From the NCBI RefSeq assembly GCF_004208635.1, contig NZ_CP035806.1, forward strand, positions 2,232,001 through 2,296,000: 64,000 nt of DNA, written 5' to 3'. Position numbers and translations under genes: made by a program. A model generated the notes under the pieces. The model was not told where the DNA came from. It did no database searches and saw only the letters and a list, made by a program, of their open reading frames with translations. Shown one piece after another: positions 43,116 to 50,965 of this stretch; positions within the stretch are counted from its first letter, which is position 1; every line of letters starts with the position of its first letter. The stretch comes from Leucobacter triazinivorans. GTDB lineage: Bacteria; Actinomycetota; Actinomycetes; Actinomycetales; Microbacteriaceae.

Positions 43116-44690
43116 GTGACCAGCCAGCCCCCCGCTCTCGACTTCGACGCCTGCTATCGAGCTGCGTCGGGGCGTGATCCGCGCTGGGATGGGCGCGTCT
43201 ATCTCGGCGTGACGAGCACCGGGATCTACTGCCGCCCGTCGTGCCCGGCGCGCAAGCCGCGCCCCGAGAACTGCCGCTTCTTCCCGAGTGCGGCGGCGTG
43301 CGTGGCCGCGGGATTCCGCGCGTGCAAGCGCTGCCGACCCGACGCGCTGCCCGGCACGCGCGACTGGGACGTGCGCGGCGATCTCGTGGCGCGTGCGGTG
43401 CGCCGCATCCGGGACGGCGCCGTCGACGCCGTCGGGGTGGCGGGCCTCGCGGCCGAGCTCGCCGTCAGCGAGCGGCACCTGCGGCGCATGATGGTCGACG
43501 AGATCGGCGCGAGCCCGCTGCAGCTCGCCCGCACGCGGCGGGCCCACGCGGCGCGCGCCCTCATCGAGGAGACGGATCTGCCGCTGGCCGACATCGCGTT
43601 CGCCGCGGGTTTCGGCAGCGTGCGCCAGTTCGGCGACACGATGCGCGAGGAGTTCGGGATCGCGCCGTCGCGCATGTCGCGGCGTCGTGGCAGTGCGGCG
43701 GATCCGCTCGGTCCGGTTGATCCGGTCTCCGATCCAGCCTCCGGCCCGGTCTCCGACGAGCGTCCGAGGCTCGCGCTGCGTCTGCGCACCCGGGCCCCGT
43801 TCGGCGCGGTCGCGATCCGGGCGCACCTGGAAGCGCACGCCGTTCCCGGCCGCGACGTCATCGATCCCGACGGCTCGACGGCCCACGCCGTCGATGTGCC
43901 GGGCGGCACCGCGATCGTGCGCATCGATTGGGCCGAGGTGCCGCCCCCGGCGGCCCAGTCGCACGGCGGTGCGGCGGTGGTGGGCGTGCCCGTCGTGCTC
44001 ACCCTGCCGCGGCTCGCCGACGCCATGCCCGCGATCCAGACGGTGCGCCGCATGCTCGACCTCGACGCGGATCCCGCGCAGATCGCCGAAGCGCTCGAGC
44101 GCGACCCCCGGCTCGGCGGGCTGCTCGCGCGCAGGCCGGGGCTGCGGCTGCCCGCGGCGCGTGAGCCCCGGGAGTTCGCGCTCGGCACTGTCCTGGGGCA
44201 GCAGGTCTCGCTCGCGGCGGCGCGCACTCTGCAGGGGCGGCTCGCGGCCGCGTTCGCGCGCTCGGGCGCGCTCGCCGCACCCGGCTTCCTGGCCGGGCCG
44301 GATCCCGAACGCATCGCCGCCTGCGACGCGCAGGAATTGCGGGATCGCCTCGGGCTCACCCGGGCCCGGGCCGAAACGCTGCGCTCGCTCGCGGGCGCGC
44401 TCGCCTGCGGTCTCGATGTGGGTCCGGGCGCCGACCGCGACCGGGCGCGGGCCGAGCTCGCCGCGATACGCGGGATCGGCCCCTGGACCGTGGAGATCGT
44501 CGCCCTGCGCTCGCTCGGCGATCCCGATGCCTACCCCGCGGGCGATCTGATCCTGCGCCGCGCCCTCGGAGTGGCCGCCGGAAGCGAGGCCGAGCGCCTC
44601 GCCGAGACCTGGCGGCCCTTCCGGGGCTACGCCACCCAGCACCTCTGGGCCGACTTCCTCGAGGCGGCCGCACGAAAGGACACCCCATGA
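43116..44690 (+). CDS. Ada-AlkA fusion: methylphosphotriester sensor/activator plus 3-methyladenine DNA glycosylase
   Basis: 524 residues in three parts. The N-terminal Ada zinc domain (about 1-75) has four Cys in GIYCRPSCPARKPRPENCRFF and RACKRCRPD; one Cys accepts methyl groups from DNA phosphotriesters. The AraC-type helix-turn-helix (about 95-185) includes LAAELAVSERHLRRMMVDEIG and DIAFAAGFGSVRQFGDTMREEFG. The AlkA glycosylase domain (about 210-520) has GTVLGQQVSLAAARTL and helix-hairpin-helix AAIRGIGPWTVEIVALRSLGDPDAYPAGDL with the catalytic Asp. It senses alkylation and activates its own operon with ogt (ATGA overlap). The GTG start is preceded by AACAAT six bases upstream. Confidence 0.9.
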   Translation: MTSQPPALDFDACYRAASGRDPRWDGRVYLGVTSTGIYCRPSCPARKPRPENCRFFPSAAACVAAGFRACKRCRPDALPGTRDWDVRGDLVARAVRRIRDGAVDAVGVAGLAAELAVSERHLRRMMVDEIGASPLQLARTRRAHAARALIEETDLPLADIAFAAGFGSVRQFGDTMREEFGIAPSRMSRRRGSAADPLGPVDPVSDPASGPVSDERPRLALRLRTRAPFGAVAIRAHLEAHAVPGRDVIDPDGSTAHAVDVPGGTAIVRIDWAEVPPPAAQSHGGAAVVGVPVVLTLPRLADAMPAIQTVRRMLDLDADPAQIAEALERDPRLGGLLARRPGLRLPAAREPREFALGTVLGQQVSLAAARTLQGRLAAAFARSGALAAPGFLAGPDPERIAACDAQELRDRLGLTRARAETLRSLAGALACGLDVGPGADRDRARAELAAIRGIGPWTVEIVALRSLGDPDAYPAGDLILRRALGVAAGSEAERLAETWRPFRGYATQHLWADFLEAAARKDTP

Positions 44691-45229
44691 CTTCCCCGAC
44701 GCCCCTCTCCTCCGCCGTGGTCGACGTCGTCGGCCGCCCGTTCCGCGCGATCTGGACCCCCGAGGACGGCGCCCTCCGGGCCGGAGGGTTCGCGACCGAC
44801 GCCGATCCCGGGGCCGACCGCCTGATCGCGCGGCTCGAGCGGCTCGATCCCGCGCTCGCGGCGCGCGGCCTCGCCGCCGCTCCTGCGACCGACGGCCCGG
44901 TCGTCGATGCGCTGCGCGCCTACGCCGGCGGCGACCTCACCGCGATCGACGCGATCCCGGTCGCGCAGCCGGAGACGCCGTTCCGCGGTGAGGTGTGGCG
45001 CGCGCTGCGGCGGGTGCCCGGCGGCCGCGCCGTGACCTATACCGAGCTCGCGACGCTTGCGGGCCGCCCCGCGGCCGTGCGGGCCGCCGCCTCGGGCTGT
45101 GCGAACAACCTCGTGGCGCTCGTGGTGCCGTGCCACCGGATCGTGCGCGCGGACGGCGGGCTCGGCGGGTATCTCTTCGGCGCCGACCTCAAGGAGCGCC
45201 TGCTGCGCCACGAGGGCGCGCTGCGCTGA
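44687..45229 (+). CDS. ogt: Methylated-DNA-protein-cysteine methyltransferase
   Basis: 180 residues. The suicide enzyme that removes O6-alkyl groups from guanine. Active-site loop ALVVPCHRIVRADGGLGGY (PCHR, Cys about residue 149), helix-turn-helix GRAVTYTELATLAGRPAAVRAAASGCANN, and N-terminal RNase-H-like domain. Translationally coupled to the Ada-AlkA gene. The last gene before the tRNA-Gly region; hairpin repeat copy C follows about 100 bp downstream. Confidence 0.93.
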   Translation: MTSPTPLSSAVVDVVGRPFRAIWTPEDGALRAGGFATDADPGADRLIARLERLDPALAARGLAAAPATDGPVVDALRAYAGGDLTAIDAIPVAQPETPFRGEVWRALRRVPGGRAVTYTELATLAGRPAAVRAAASGCANNLVALVVPCHRIVRADGGLGGYLFGADLKERLLRHEGALR

Positions 45230-45330
45230 GGCCGAAGCTGCGGCGAAGGCGCGAGGACGCGAGTCGTCTTCGCGTGGCCCGGCCCGGCCTGCCCCGGCCC
45301 TATCCACGGGACGCCCAGGACCCCGACATT

Positions 45331-45385
45331 CGCGCGTCAGTAGTTGTCACCAAACCTGACGGGAGGCAGCAACTACTGACGCGCG
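45331..45385 (+). repeat. 55-bp dispersed hairpin repeat, copy C
   Basis: The most symmetric copy: CGCGCGTCAGTAGTTG at the left is perfectly complementary to CAACTACTGACGCGCG at the right (16-bp stem), around a 23-nt centre with TGTCACC-like and GGGAGGCAG segments. It is the best representative of the family. Confidence 0.92.
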
Positions 45386-45446
45386 TGGGGAGTGGGCACC
45401 GGAGGCCGGGGTCCCTCAACGAGAGGAATGGGGGCTGAGAGCAGGC

Positions 45447-45525
45447 TTCCCGGAGGCCCCGAAGCACGAAGCCCCCTGCCGCGAGGCAGAGGGCTTCAGT
45501 GGAGGGACCGACGGGAATCGAACCC
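45447..45525 (-). repeat. Duplicated 3' end of tRNA-Gly with its trailer hairpin (tRNA fragment)
   Basis: Identical over 79 bp to 45611-45689. On the minus strand it contains the last 23 nt of tRNA-Gly plus CCA and the downstream terminator hairpin (45468-45497). Upstream sequence (45526-45610) does not fold into the rest of a tRNA. This geometry is that of a duplicated attachment site or a partial tRNA duplication. Confidence 0.8.
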
Positions 45526-45631
45526 CGGCCGGTCGCTTGGGGCGACGCGTCAGCGTTGCGCGGCCACGCCGCATGGCGCGCCCTCGCGCCATGTTTCGGG
45601 TTCTCAGAGATTCCCGGAGGCCCCGAAGCAC

Positions 45632-45661
45632 GAAGCCCCCTGCCGCGAGGCAGAGGGCTTC
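45632..45661 (-). terminator. Terminator of tRNA-Gly
   Basis: Minus strand GAAGCCCTCTGCC, TCGC, GGCAGGGGGCTTC: a 13-bp stem with one mismatch, 2 nt after the encoded CCA. Confidence 0.8.
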
Positions 45662-45663
45662 AG

Positions 45664-45737
45664 TGGAGGGACCGACGGGAATCGAACCCGCGTTCTCAGC
45701 TTGGGAAGCTGATGTCTTACCATTAGACGACGATCCC
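45664..45737 (-). tRNA. tRNA-Gly(CCC)
   Basis: 74 nt including encoded CCA. Acceptor GGGATCG/CGGTCCC, D arm with GTCTAATGGTAAGAC, anticodon arm CAGCTT-CCC-AAGCTG, T arm GCGGGTTCGATTCCCGT. The anticodon is CCC. Confidence 0.95.
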
Positions 45738-45798
45738 AGGGCGATGGCGCCGCCCCAACTATAGCAGGGGAACGAGGTGCCGAATCACCGCTCTCCGC

Positions 45799-47046
45799 CT
45801 ACTGGCAGACGGCGCCCTCCTGCAGCGCAGCGACCTGCTCATCTGCCGTCCACGGCAGCTCGGGTGCTGCTCCCGTCTCCGACGAGATCGAGGCGAGTTG
45901 GAAGGCGAGCGCCCTGACGAACGACGCGCCTGCTGCGGAGTTGTTCAGGGCCACGACCACTGAGTATCCCGACTCGGGGTCGTGATAGGCCGCGGTGAGC
46001 GTGCCCGTGATCGCCCCGCTCCGGCCGTAGAGCGGGCCCATCTTCTCCGTGCCGAACGTCCACTGGCGGCCCCCCTCGGCGGGCTCCTCGGTCGGGGTGC
46101 CCTCTTCGTCGCGCTTCGGGTTCTGCGCGGGGAACGCGTCGGTGACGATCGAGGCGGCGTCCCCGCCGAAGTCGCCGTCGAAGTAGTGCTCGTAGAAGTT
46201 CTTGAGATCGGTAACCGTCGTGACGGTGGCGCCGGCGCCGGAGAGCATCGACGGGGAGACCTCCGGCACATCGACCGGACCCGCATCGCACACCGCAGCG
46301 CCGCCGCTCAGCGGATAGTTGGTGCCGGCGAGCGTCGGCTCGGCGACGGTCGTGCTCGAGAGCTCGGGGAACGAGCTCGACGGCATCCCGGCCTTCGCGA
46401 AGACGTGCTCCGAGAGCAGTTCCGACACGTCCTGGCCCGTCTTCACCTTCAGCACACGCGCGAGCAGCACCGCGTTCGTGTCGGACTCGTGCATGTCGAG
46501 GCCGGGCCACGACAGGGGGGAGTGGGCGAGGCCCTGGGCGAGCAACTCCTGCTCGGGCCAGAATCGCGTGGGGTTGTTGGCGAACAGGGTGCCGAAGCCC
46601 TGCTTGAAGTCGGCGAGGCCGGATCGCATGTCGCAGAGTTGGCGGTAGGTGATGCCCTCGATCCCCGACTGCCGCGTGAGGTCCTTCGAGATCTCGCGGT
46701 CCAGGTCGACCCGGCCCTCCTCGACCAGATCGAGCAGCAGCGCGCACATCACGGGTTGCGTGGCCTGCGCGCCGCGGATCCTGACCGAGCCGTCGACATC
46801 GCCGTATCCGTGCACGTACGCCTGCTCCCCGGACCAGACGCCCACGACCGCCTGGGTCGATCCGCTCAACGTCATCGCGTTCTCGATGGCGCCGTCGATT
46901 CCGGAGGCGAGAGCTTCGTCGACGGTGTTGACGTCACCCGCCGGCGCGGCAAGATCGCCGCCGGTGCATGCGGTGAGCCCGAGCGCCGTCGTCACGAGCA
47001 GTGCGGTCGCGACGAGGCGCGATCGATGTGCAAGCTTCGGGATCAC
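45799..47046 (-). CDS. Serine-hydrolase/beta-lactamase-fold lipoprotein without the catalytic SxxK
   Basis: 415 residues from GTG 47046, chosen because it gives a clean lipoprotein signal (LVATALLVTTALGLTAC); GTG 47088 would add 14 polar residues. The fold is class C beta-lactamase/DD-peptidase-like: QAVVGVWSGEQAYVHGYGDVDG, LLLDLVEEGRVDLDREI, YRQLCDMRSGLADF, LLARVLKVKTGQDVSELL. At the position of the usual S-V-T-K the sequence is RGAQATQPVMC, with neither Ser nor Lys. The Y-S-N motif reads HESDTN, and the H/K-T-G position reads GRSG. It is therefore probably a binding or scaffold pseudoenzyme at the cell surface. Confidence 0.8.
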   Translation of the reverse strand: MIPKLAHRSRLVATALLVTTALGLTACTGGDLAAPAGDVNTVDEALASGIDGAIENAMTLSGSTQAVVGVWSGEQAYVHGYGDVDGSVRIRGAQATQPVMCALLLDLVEEGRVDLDREISKDLTRQSGIEGITYRQLCDMRSGLADFKQGFGTLFANNPTRFWPEQELLAQGLAHSPLSWPGLDMHESDTNAVLLARVLKVKTGQDVSELLSEHVFAKAGMPSSSFPELSSTTVAEPTLAGTNYPLSGGAAVCDAGPVDVPEVSPSMLSGAGATVTTVTDLKNFYEHYFDGDFGGDAASIVTDAFPAQNPKRDEEGTPTEEPAEGGRQWTFGTEKMGPLYGRSGAITGTLTAAYHDPESGYSVVVALNNSAAGASFVRALAFQLASISSETGAAPELPWTADEQVAALQEGAVCQ

Positions 47047-47132
47047 ACTCAACCGCCAATCTGATTGCGTCGTAGGGGCGCAGAACACGCCAGAGTCTAC
47101 TGCGTGCCGCTGGGAGCAATGCGCGCGGGGCG

Positions 47133-47151
47133 CGAAGTGAGGCTGACCTTA
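47133..47151. promoter_or_regulatory. Possible iron box upstream of the heme oxygenase gene
   Basis: CGAAGTGAGGCTGACCTTA agrees with the DtxR/IdeR consensus at 13 of 19 positions, with the right half AGGCTGACCTTA strong. It abuts the -10 (47153-47158), suiting iron repression of heme iron release. Confidence 0.5.
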
Positions 47152-47152
47152 C

Positions 47153-47158
47153 TAGACT
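47153..47158 (+). promoter_or_regulatory. -10 of the heme oxygenase gene (leaderless)
   Basis: TAGACT, six bases, then GTG at 47165. Confidence 0.6.
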
Positions 47159-47164
47159 GGAGCG

Positions 47165-48238
47165 GTGACGAGCTTTAGTGCAGACGTGATCGCGGGCGTG
47201 ACCGGACACATGAACGGCGACCACGCCGAAGACAACCTCCTGATCGCGCGGGCCTTCGGGCACCCCGAGGCGACGGCGAGCCGCATGATCGACGTGACCA
47301 CCGAGAGCGGTGTCTGGCTGATCGCGGATCCGTCGGGCGAGCACGAGCTCGCGGTTCGGTGGCCGACCGGCCCGATCGCGGAGCGCCCCGAGATCCGCCG
47401 CGAGGTCGTCGCCCTGTACCGCGCGGCGTGCGAGGAGCTGGGGATCGAGCCGCGCGAGGAGCATGCCACGCAGGGCGGTGCCGAGGTGGGCGCCGGCCAC
47501 CACGACAACCACGGGCGCCGCGGGCGCCACGCGCACCACGCAGGCGAGGCGTCCGAGGGCGAGAGCGCCGATGCGCTCGAGAGCGACAAGCCGTTCTCGG
47601 TCGTGGTGCGCGAGAGCTCGTGGTCCGATCACTCCGACAGCGAGGGCGCCTCCTTCATGGAGGAGATCATGCGCGGCCGCGGCACGATGCAGGACTACAT
47701 CGACCTGGTCGCGCAGCACTACTTCATGTACGAGGCGCTCGAGGAGGCGGCGGCGCGGTTCGCGGACGATCCTCGCTTCGCGTCGTTCCACAGCGATGCG
47801 CTGCTGCGCATGCCGGCGCTCGAGGCCGATCTCGCCCACCTCGTCGGCGACGACTGGCGGGATCGCGTCGAAGCGGTTCCGGCGACTGCAGCGTACGCTG
47901 CGCGCATCCGCGAGGTGGCCGAGGAGGGTTGGGTCGCGGGCGTCGTCGCGCACCACTACACGCGCTACCTCGGCGACCTCTCGGGCGGGCAGATGATCGC
48001 GCGGCGGGTCGCCAAGCAGCACGGGCTCGAGCGCGATGGCATCGCCTTCTACGACTTCTCGGAGCTGGGGTCGCTGACCGAGTTCAAGAACGGCTACCGC
48101 GCAGCGCTCGACGCGTTGGGCACCGGTCTCGACGACGCCGAGCAGGCGCGCATGCTCGACGAGGTGCGGGCGGCCTACGGCTTCAACACCGCGGTCTTCG
48201 TCGACCTCGGGAAGCAGAAGGCCGCGGCGAGCGCCTAG
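47165..48238 (+). CDS. DUF2470-heme oxygenase fusion protein
   Basis: 357 residues. N-terminal DUF2470/HugZ-like domain (about 1-95: VTGHMNGDHAEDNLLIARAFG, which carries the heme-contact His-rich segment in HugZ proteins). A linker about 100-130 is rich in His (GHHDNHGRRGRHAHHAG), and a classical biliverdin-forming heme oxygenase follows (about 140-350). The proximal His is in SWSDHSDSEGASFM, aligned with HmuO His20, and the distal helix is HHYTRYLGDLSGGQMIARR. It opens heme to release iron. Leaderless GTG start. No heme importer is adjacent. Confidence 0.9.
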   Translation: MTSFSADVIAGVTGHMNGDHAEDNLLIARAFGHPEATASRMIDVTTESGVWLIADPSGEHELAVRWPTGPIAERPEIRREVVALYRAACEELGIEPREEHATQGGAEVGAGHHDNHGRRGRHAHHAGEASEGESADALESDKPFSVVVRESSWSDHSDSEGASFMEEIMRGRGTMQDYIDLVAQHYFMYEALEEAAARFADDPRFASFHSDALLRMPALEADLAHLVGDDWRDRVEAVPATAAYAARIREVAEEGWVAGVVAHHYTRYLGDLSGGQMIARRVAKQHGLERDGIAFYDFSELGSLTEFKNGYRAALDALGTGLDDAEQARMLDEVRAAYGFNTAVFVDLGKQKAAASA

Positions 48239-48268
48239 CGCTCGGCGGCTGCGGCGTGCGCCGCGAGG

Positions 48269-49555
48269 TCAGTCAGACGTCGTCTCGCTCGCCGTCCGCT
48301 CGTTCATGAAGCGCACCACGTTGGGGTCGACGATCACGTCCCGGGGCTGCAGCGGCCGCTGCAGGTAGAGGCCGTCGAGCGAGCGCACACGGCTGAGCGC
48401 GACGTAGGTCTGGCCCGCGCTGAACGCGCGCGGGCCGAGATCCACCACCGCCGCGTCGTAGGTGTGTCCCTGCGACTTGTGCACGGTCACCGCCCAGGCG
48501 AGGCGCAGCGGGAACTGCTCGAACTCGGCCACGACTTCCTTCTCGAGCTTCTTCGTCTCGGCGTCGTACCGGTACCGGTAGCGCTCCCAGACGGTGGGCT
48601 CCACCTCGAACTCCTCGCGATCCACCTCCACCCAGACGGTCCCCTCGATGCGCGACACCGTGCCGATGGTGCCGTTGACCCAGCGCCCGTCGGAATCGTT
48701 GCGCAGGAACATCACCTGGGCGCCGGGCTTCAGCTCGAGCACCTCGTCGGCCGGATATGTGTTCTCGCGGAACTCGCCGTTGACCTCGGCGACGGCGCGC
48801 AGCGATGAACCGCCGATCTCGGCGAGCCGCTGCGCGTTGATGCGGTTGACGGTCGCGTTGGTGGTGGCCAGTGTGATCACGTCGCGCGGTGCGGGCCGCG
48901 CCCCGGCCGAGTTGAGCTCCTCCGCCTGATCCTCTTGCACCATTCCGTGCCGCACGGCGCCGAGGATCTGCTTGAAGCGATCGTCGCGCTGGCGGTGCAC
49001 CTCGCTGAGCTCGATCACCGCCAGCGGGGATGCGGCCCACACCTTCGCGTCGAAGAACCAGAGCGAGCGGTAGGTGTCGGCGAAGTAGGCGCGCTCGTGC
49101 GGATCGCGCGGGGGCACCGGCGGCAGCTGGAACGGGTCGCCGAACATGATGATCTGCGCACCGCCGAAGGGATCGTGCTTCTTCCCGCGGGCCAGGCGCA
49201 GCGAGCGGTCGATCGCGTCCATGAGGTCTGCCGAGACCATCGAGATCTCGTCGATGACGAGCGTGTCGATCGAGGCGAGCATCTTCTTCAGCTCTGCGGG
49301 CTGGTCGAGATCGTGATCCGCGATGATGCCGGTCGGCAGGCGCAGCAGCGAGTGGATCGTCTGCCCGCCGACGTTCAGCGCGGCGACACCGGTGGGCGCG
49401 CAGACCGCGATGATCTTGCTCGTGTTCCAGGCGAGATGGTTCAGGATCGTCGACTTGCCGGTGCCGGCGCGGCCGGTGACGAAGATGTGCTCGCGGGTGT
49501 GCTCGATGCGCTCGTAGACGGCGAGCTGCTCGGGGGAGAGCGGGGGATTCGGCAC
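48269..49555 (-). CDS. PIF1-like SF1B DNA helicase
   Basis: 428 residues from GTG 49555 (a TACGAT -10 six bases upstream gives a leaderless start; the frame continues upstream without homology). Motif I VTGRAGTGKSTILNHL, motif Ia APTGVAALNVGGQTIHSLL, motif II DTLVIDEISMVSADLMD, motif III IIMFGDPFQLPPV, motif V VTVHKSQGHTYDAAVVDLG, motif VI GQTYVALSRVRSLDGLYL. These are the complete PIF1/RecD-like set. It unwinds 5'-3' and may resolve G-quadruplex or R-loop structures. Function in bacteria largely unknown. Confidence 0.9.
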   Translation of the reverse strand: MPNPPLSPEQLAVYERIEHTREHIFVTGRAGTGKSTILNHLAWNTSKIIAVCAPTGVAALNVGGQTIHSLLRLPTGIIADHDLDQPAELKKMLASIDTLVIDEISMVSADLMDAIDRSLRLARGKKHDPFGGAQIIMFGDPFQLPPVPPRDPHERAYFADTYRSLWFFDAKVWAASPLAVIELSEVHRQRDDRFKQILGAVRHGMVQEDQAEELNSAGARPAPRDVITLATTNATVNRINAQRLAEIGGSSLRAVAEVNGEFRENTYPADEVLELKPGAQVMFLRNDSDGRWVNGTIGTVSRIEGTVWVEVDREEFEVEPTVWERYRYRYDAETKKLEKEVVAEFEQFPLRLAWAVTVHKSQGHTYDAAVVDLGPRAFSAGQTYVALSRVRSLDGLYLQRPLQPRDVIVDPNVVRFMNERTASETTSD

Positions 49556-49561
49556 TCCAAC

Positions 49562-49567
49562 ATCGTA
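49562..49567 (-). promoter_or_regulatory. -10 of the PIF1-like helicase gene (leaderless)
   Basis: TACGAT on the minus strand, six bases before the GTG at 49555. Confidence 0.55.
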
Positions 49568-49599
49568 GCCTGCGGGCCGAGCCCTCGGCCGCTCCTGGA

Positions 49600-50913
49600 T
49601 CAGGCCGGGGCTTTGACGGGCAGCAGCAGGAGCAGGCCGAGCAGCAGCACGAGGGAGACGCCGATGATGCCGAAGATGGTGGTGCCGCCGAGCGCGACCG
49701 CGGCGGTGAAGGCCGCCGGCGCGAGGAAGGAGACCGCGCGGCCCGTCGTGGCGTACAGGCCGAAGATCTCGCCCTCGCGTCCGGGCGGGATCAGCCGGGA
49801 GAGGAAGGAGCGGGAGGCCGACTGCACCGGGCCCACGAATACCGAGAGCGTCAGGCCGAAGACCCAGAAGACCCAGCTGCCGAGCGGGTTCAGCAGGAAC
49901 AGCAGCATGCCGCAGACCACCATGAGCACGATCGAGGCGAGCATCACCGTCTTCGCGCCGATGCGATCCTCGAGCACCCCGCCGGCGATGGTCGCGGCGC
50001 CTGCCACGACGTTCGCGACGATGGCGAACAGGATGACGGTCGTACTGTCGAAGCCGAAGCTGCGGGCGGCGATGACGCCGGCGAAGGTGAAGACGCCCGC
50101 GAGGCCGTCGCGGAACACGGCGCTGGCGATCAGGAAATGGAGGGTATGGCGCGCGGTGCGCCACAGCGTCGCGATGCTGCGGAAGAGCTCGCGGTACCCC
50201 GTGAGGAGGCCCTTCCCGGTGCTCGGAGCGTTCGGGTCGGCCGGAATCTCGGGCACGGCGAAGAAGACGGGGATCGCGAAGAGGCCGAACCAGGCCGCGG
50301 AGACGACCATGGCGACGCGGATGTTCCAGCCGCCGTCCGACGTGACGCCGAACCAGCCGACCTCCGGGAACACGAACCCGATGAGCAGGATGGCGAGCAG
50401 GACGATGCCGCCCAGGTACCCCATGCCCCATCCGAATCCGGAGACCTTGCCCACGTTGCGGCTGTCCGAGACCTGCGAGAGCATCGCGTTGTAGCTGACG
50501 CTCGCGAACTCGAACGCGACGTTGCCGATGGCGAGCAGGATCAGGCCGAGCAGCAGGTACTGCTCCTCGGGGGCGACGAGCACCATGAGCGCCGTTGCGG
50601 CCACGACCACGGCGGTGTTGACGCCCAGCCAGGTCTTGCGCCGGCCGGCCGCGTCGGTGAGCCGGCCGAGCACCGGTGCGACCAGGGCCACCACGACGCC
50701 GGCCACGAGCAGCGCGATGCCGAGCTTCGTCGAGACCTCGGCTTCATCACCGAAGGGGGCCGAGGTGAGGTAGACGGTGAAGACGAAGGTGGTCACGACC
50801 GCCTGGAAGGCGGCCGATCCCCAGTCCCAGAGCGACCAGGCGAGGATCGTGCGCTTCTGCACGTGTGACGGCTGCGCGGTTGTGGCGGCGTGCACCGCGC
50901 TGTTCTCGCTCAT
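49600..50913 (-). CDS. MFS transporter, UMF1 (Atg22-like) family
   Basis: 437 residues, about 12 helices. The N-terminal ILAWSLWDWGSAAFQAVVTTFVFTVYL is the W-D-W-G/S-A-x signature of UMF1/Atg22 proteins. PVLGRLTDAAGRRKTWLG is the MFS A-motif loop, and ASRSFLSRLIPPGREGEIFGLYATTGR is the equivalent in the second half. The substrate is unknown (yeast Atg22 exports amino acids from the vacuole). Leaderless ATG 50913. Confidence 0.9.
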   Translation of the reverse strand: MSENSAVHAATTAQPSHVQKRTILAWSLWDWGSAAFQAVVTTFVFTVYLTSAPFGDEAEVSTKLGIALLVAGVVVALVAPVLGRLTDAAGRRKTWLGVNTAVVVAATALMVLVAPEEQYLLLGLILLAIGNVAFEFASVSYNAMLSQVSDSRNVGKVSGFGWGMGYLGGIVLLAILLIGFVFPEVGWFGVTSDGGWNIRVAMVVSAAWFGLFAIPVFFAVPEIPADPNAPSTGKGLLTGYRELFRSIATLWRTARHTLHFLIASAVFRDGLAGVFTFAGVIAARSFGFDSTTVILFAIVANVVAGAATIAGGVLEDRIGAKTVMLASIVLMVVCGMLLFLLNPLGSWVFWVFGLTLSVFVGPVQSASRSFLSRLIPPGREGEIFGLYATTGRAVSFLAPAAFTAAVALGGTTIFGIIGVSLVLLLGLLLLLPVKAPA

Positions 50914-50919
50914 GTCGCC

Positions 50920-50925
50920 AGCGTA
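50920..50925 (-). promoter_or_regulatory. -10 of the MFS gene (leaderless)
   Basis: TACGCT on the minus strand, six bases before the ATG at 50913. Confidence 0.55.
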
Positions 50926-50965
50926 CTGCCATACCGGGGTGCGCCGCCGGGTGTTTCCTCTCGCG

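Noticed and set aside
45500..45600. A second tRNA gene
   Set aside because: Only the T-arm 3' side, acceptor 3' strand and CCA are present; no matching acceptor 5' strand, D arm or anticodon arm can be folded.
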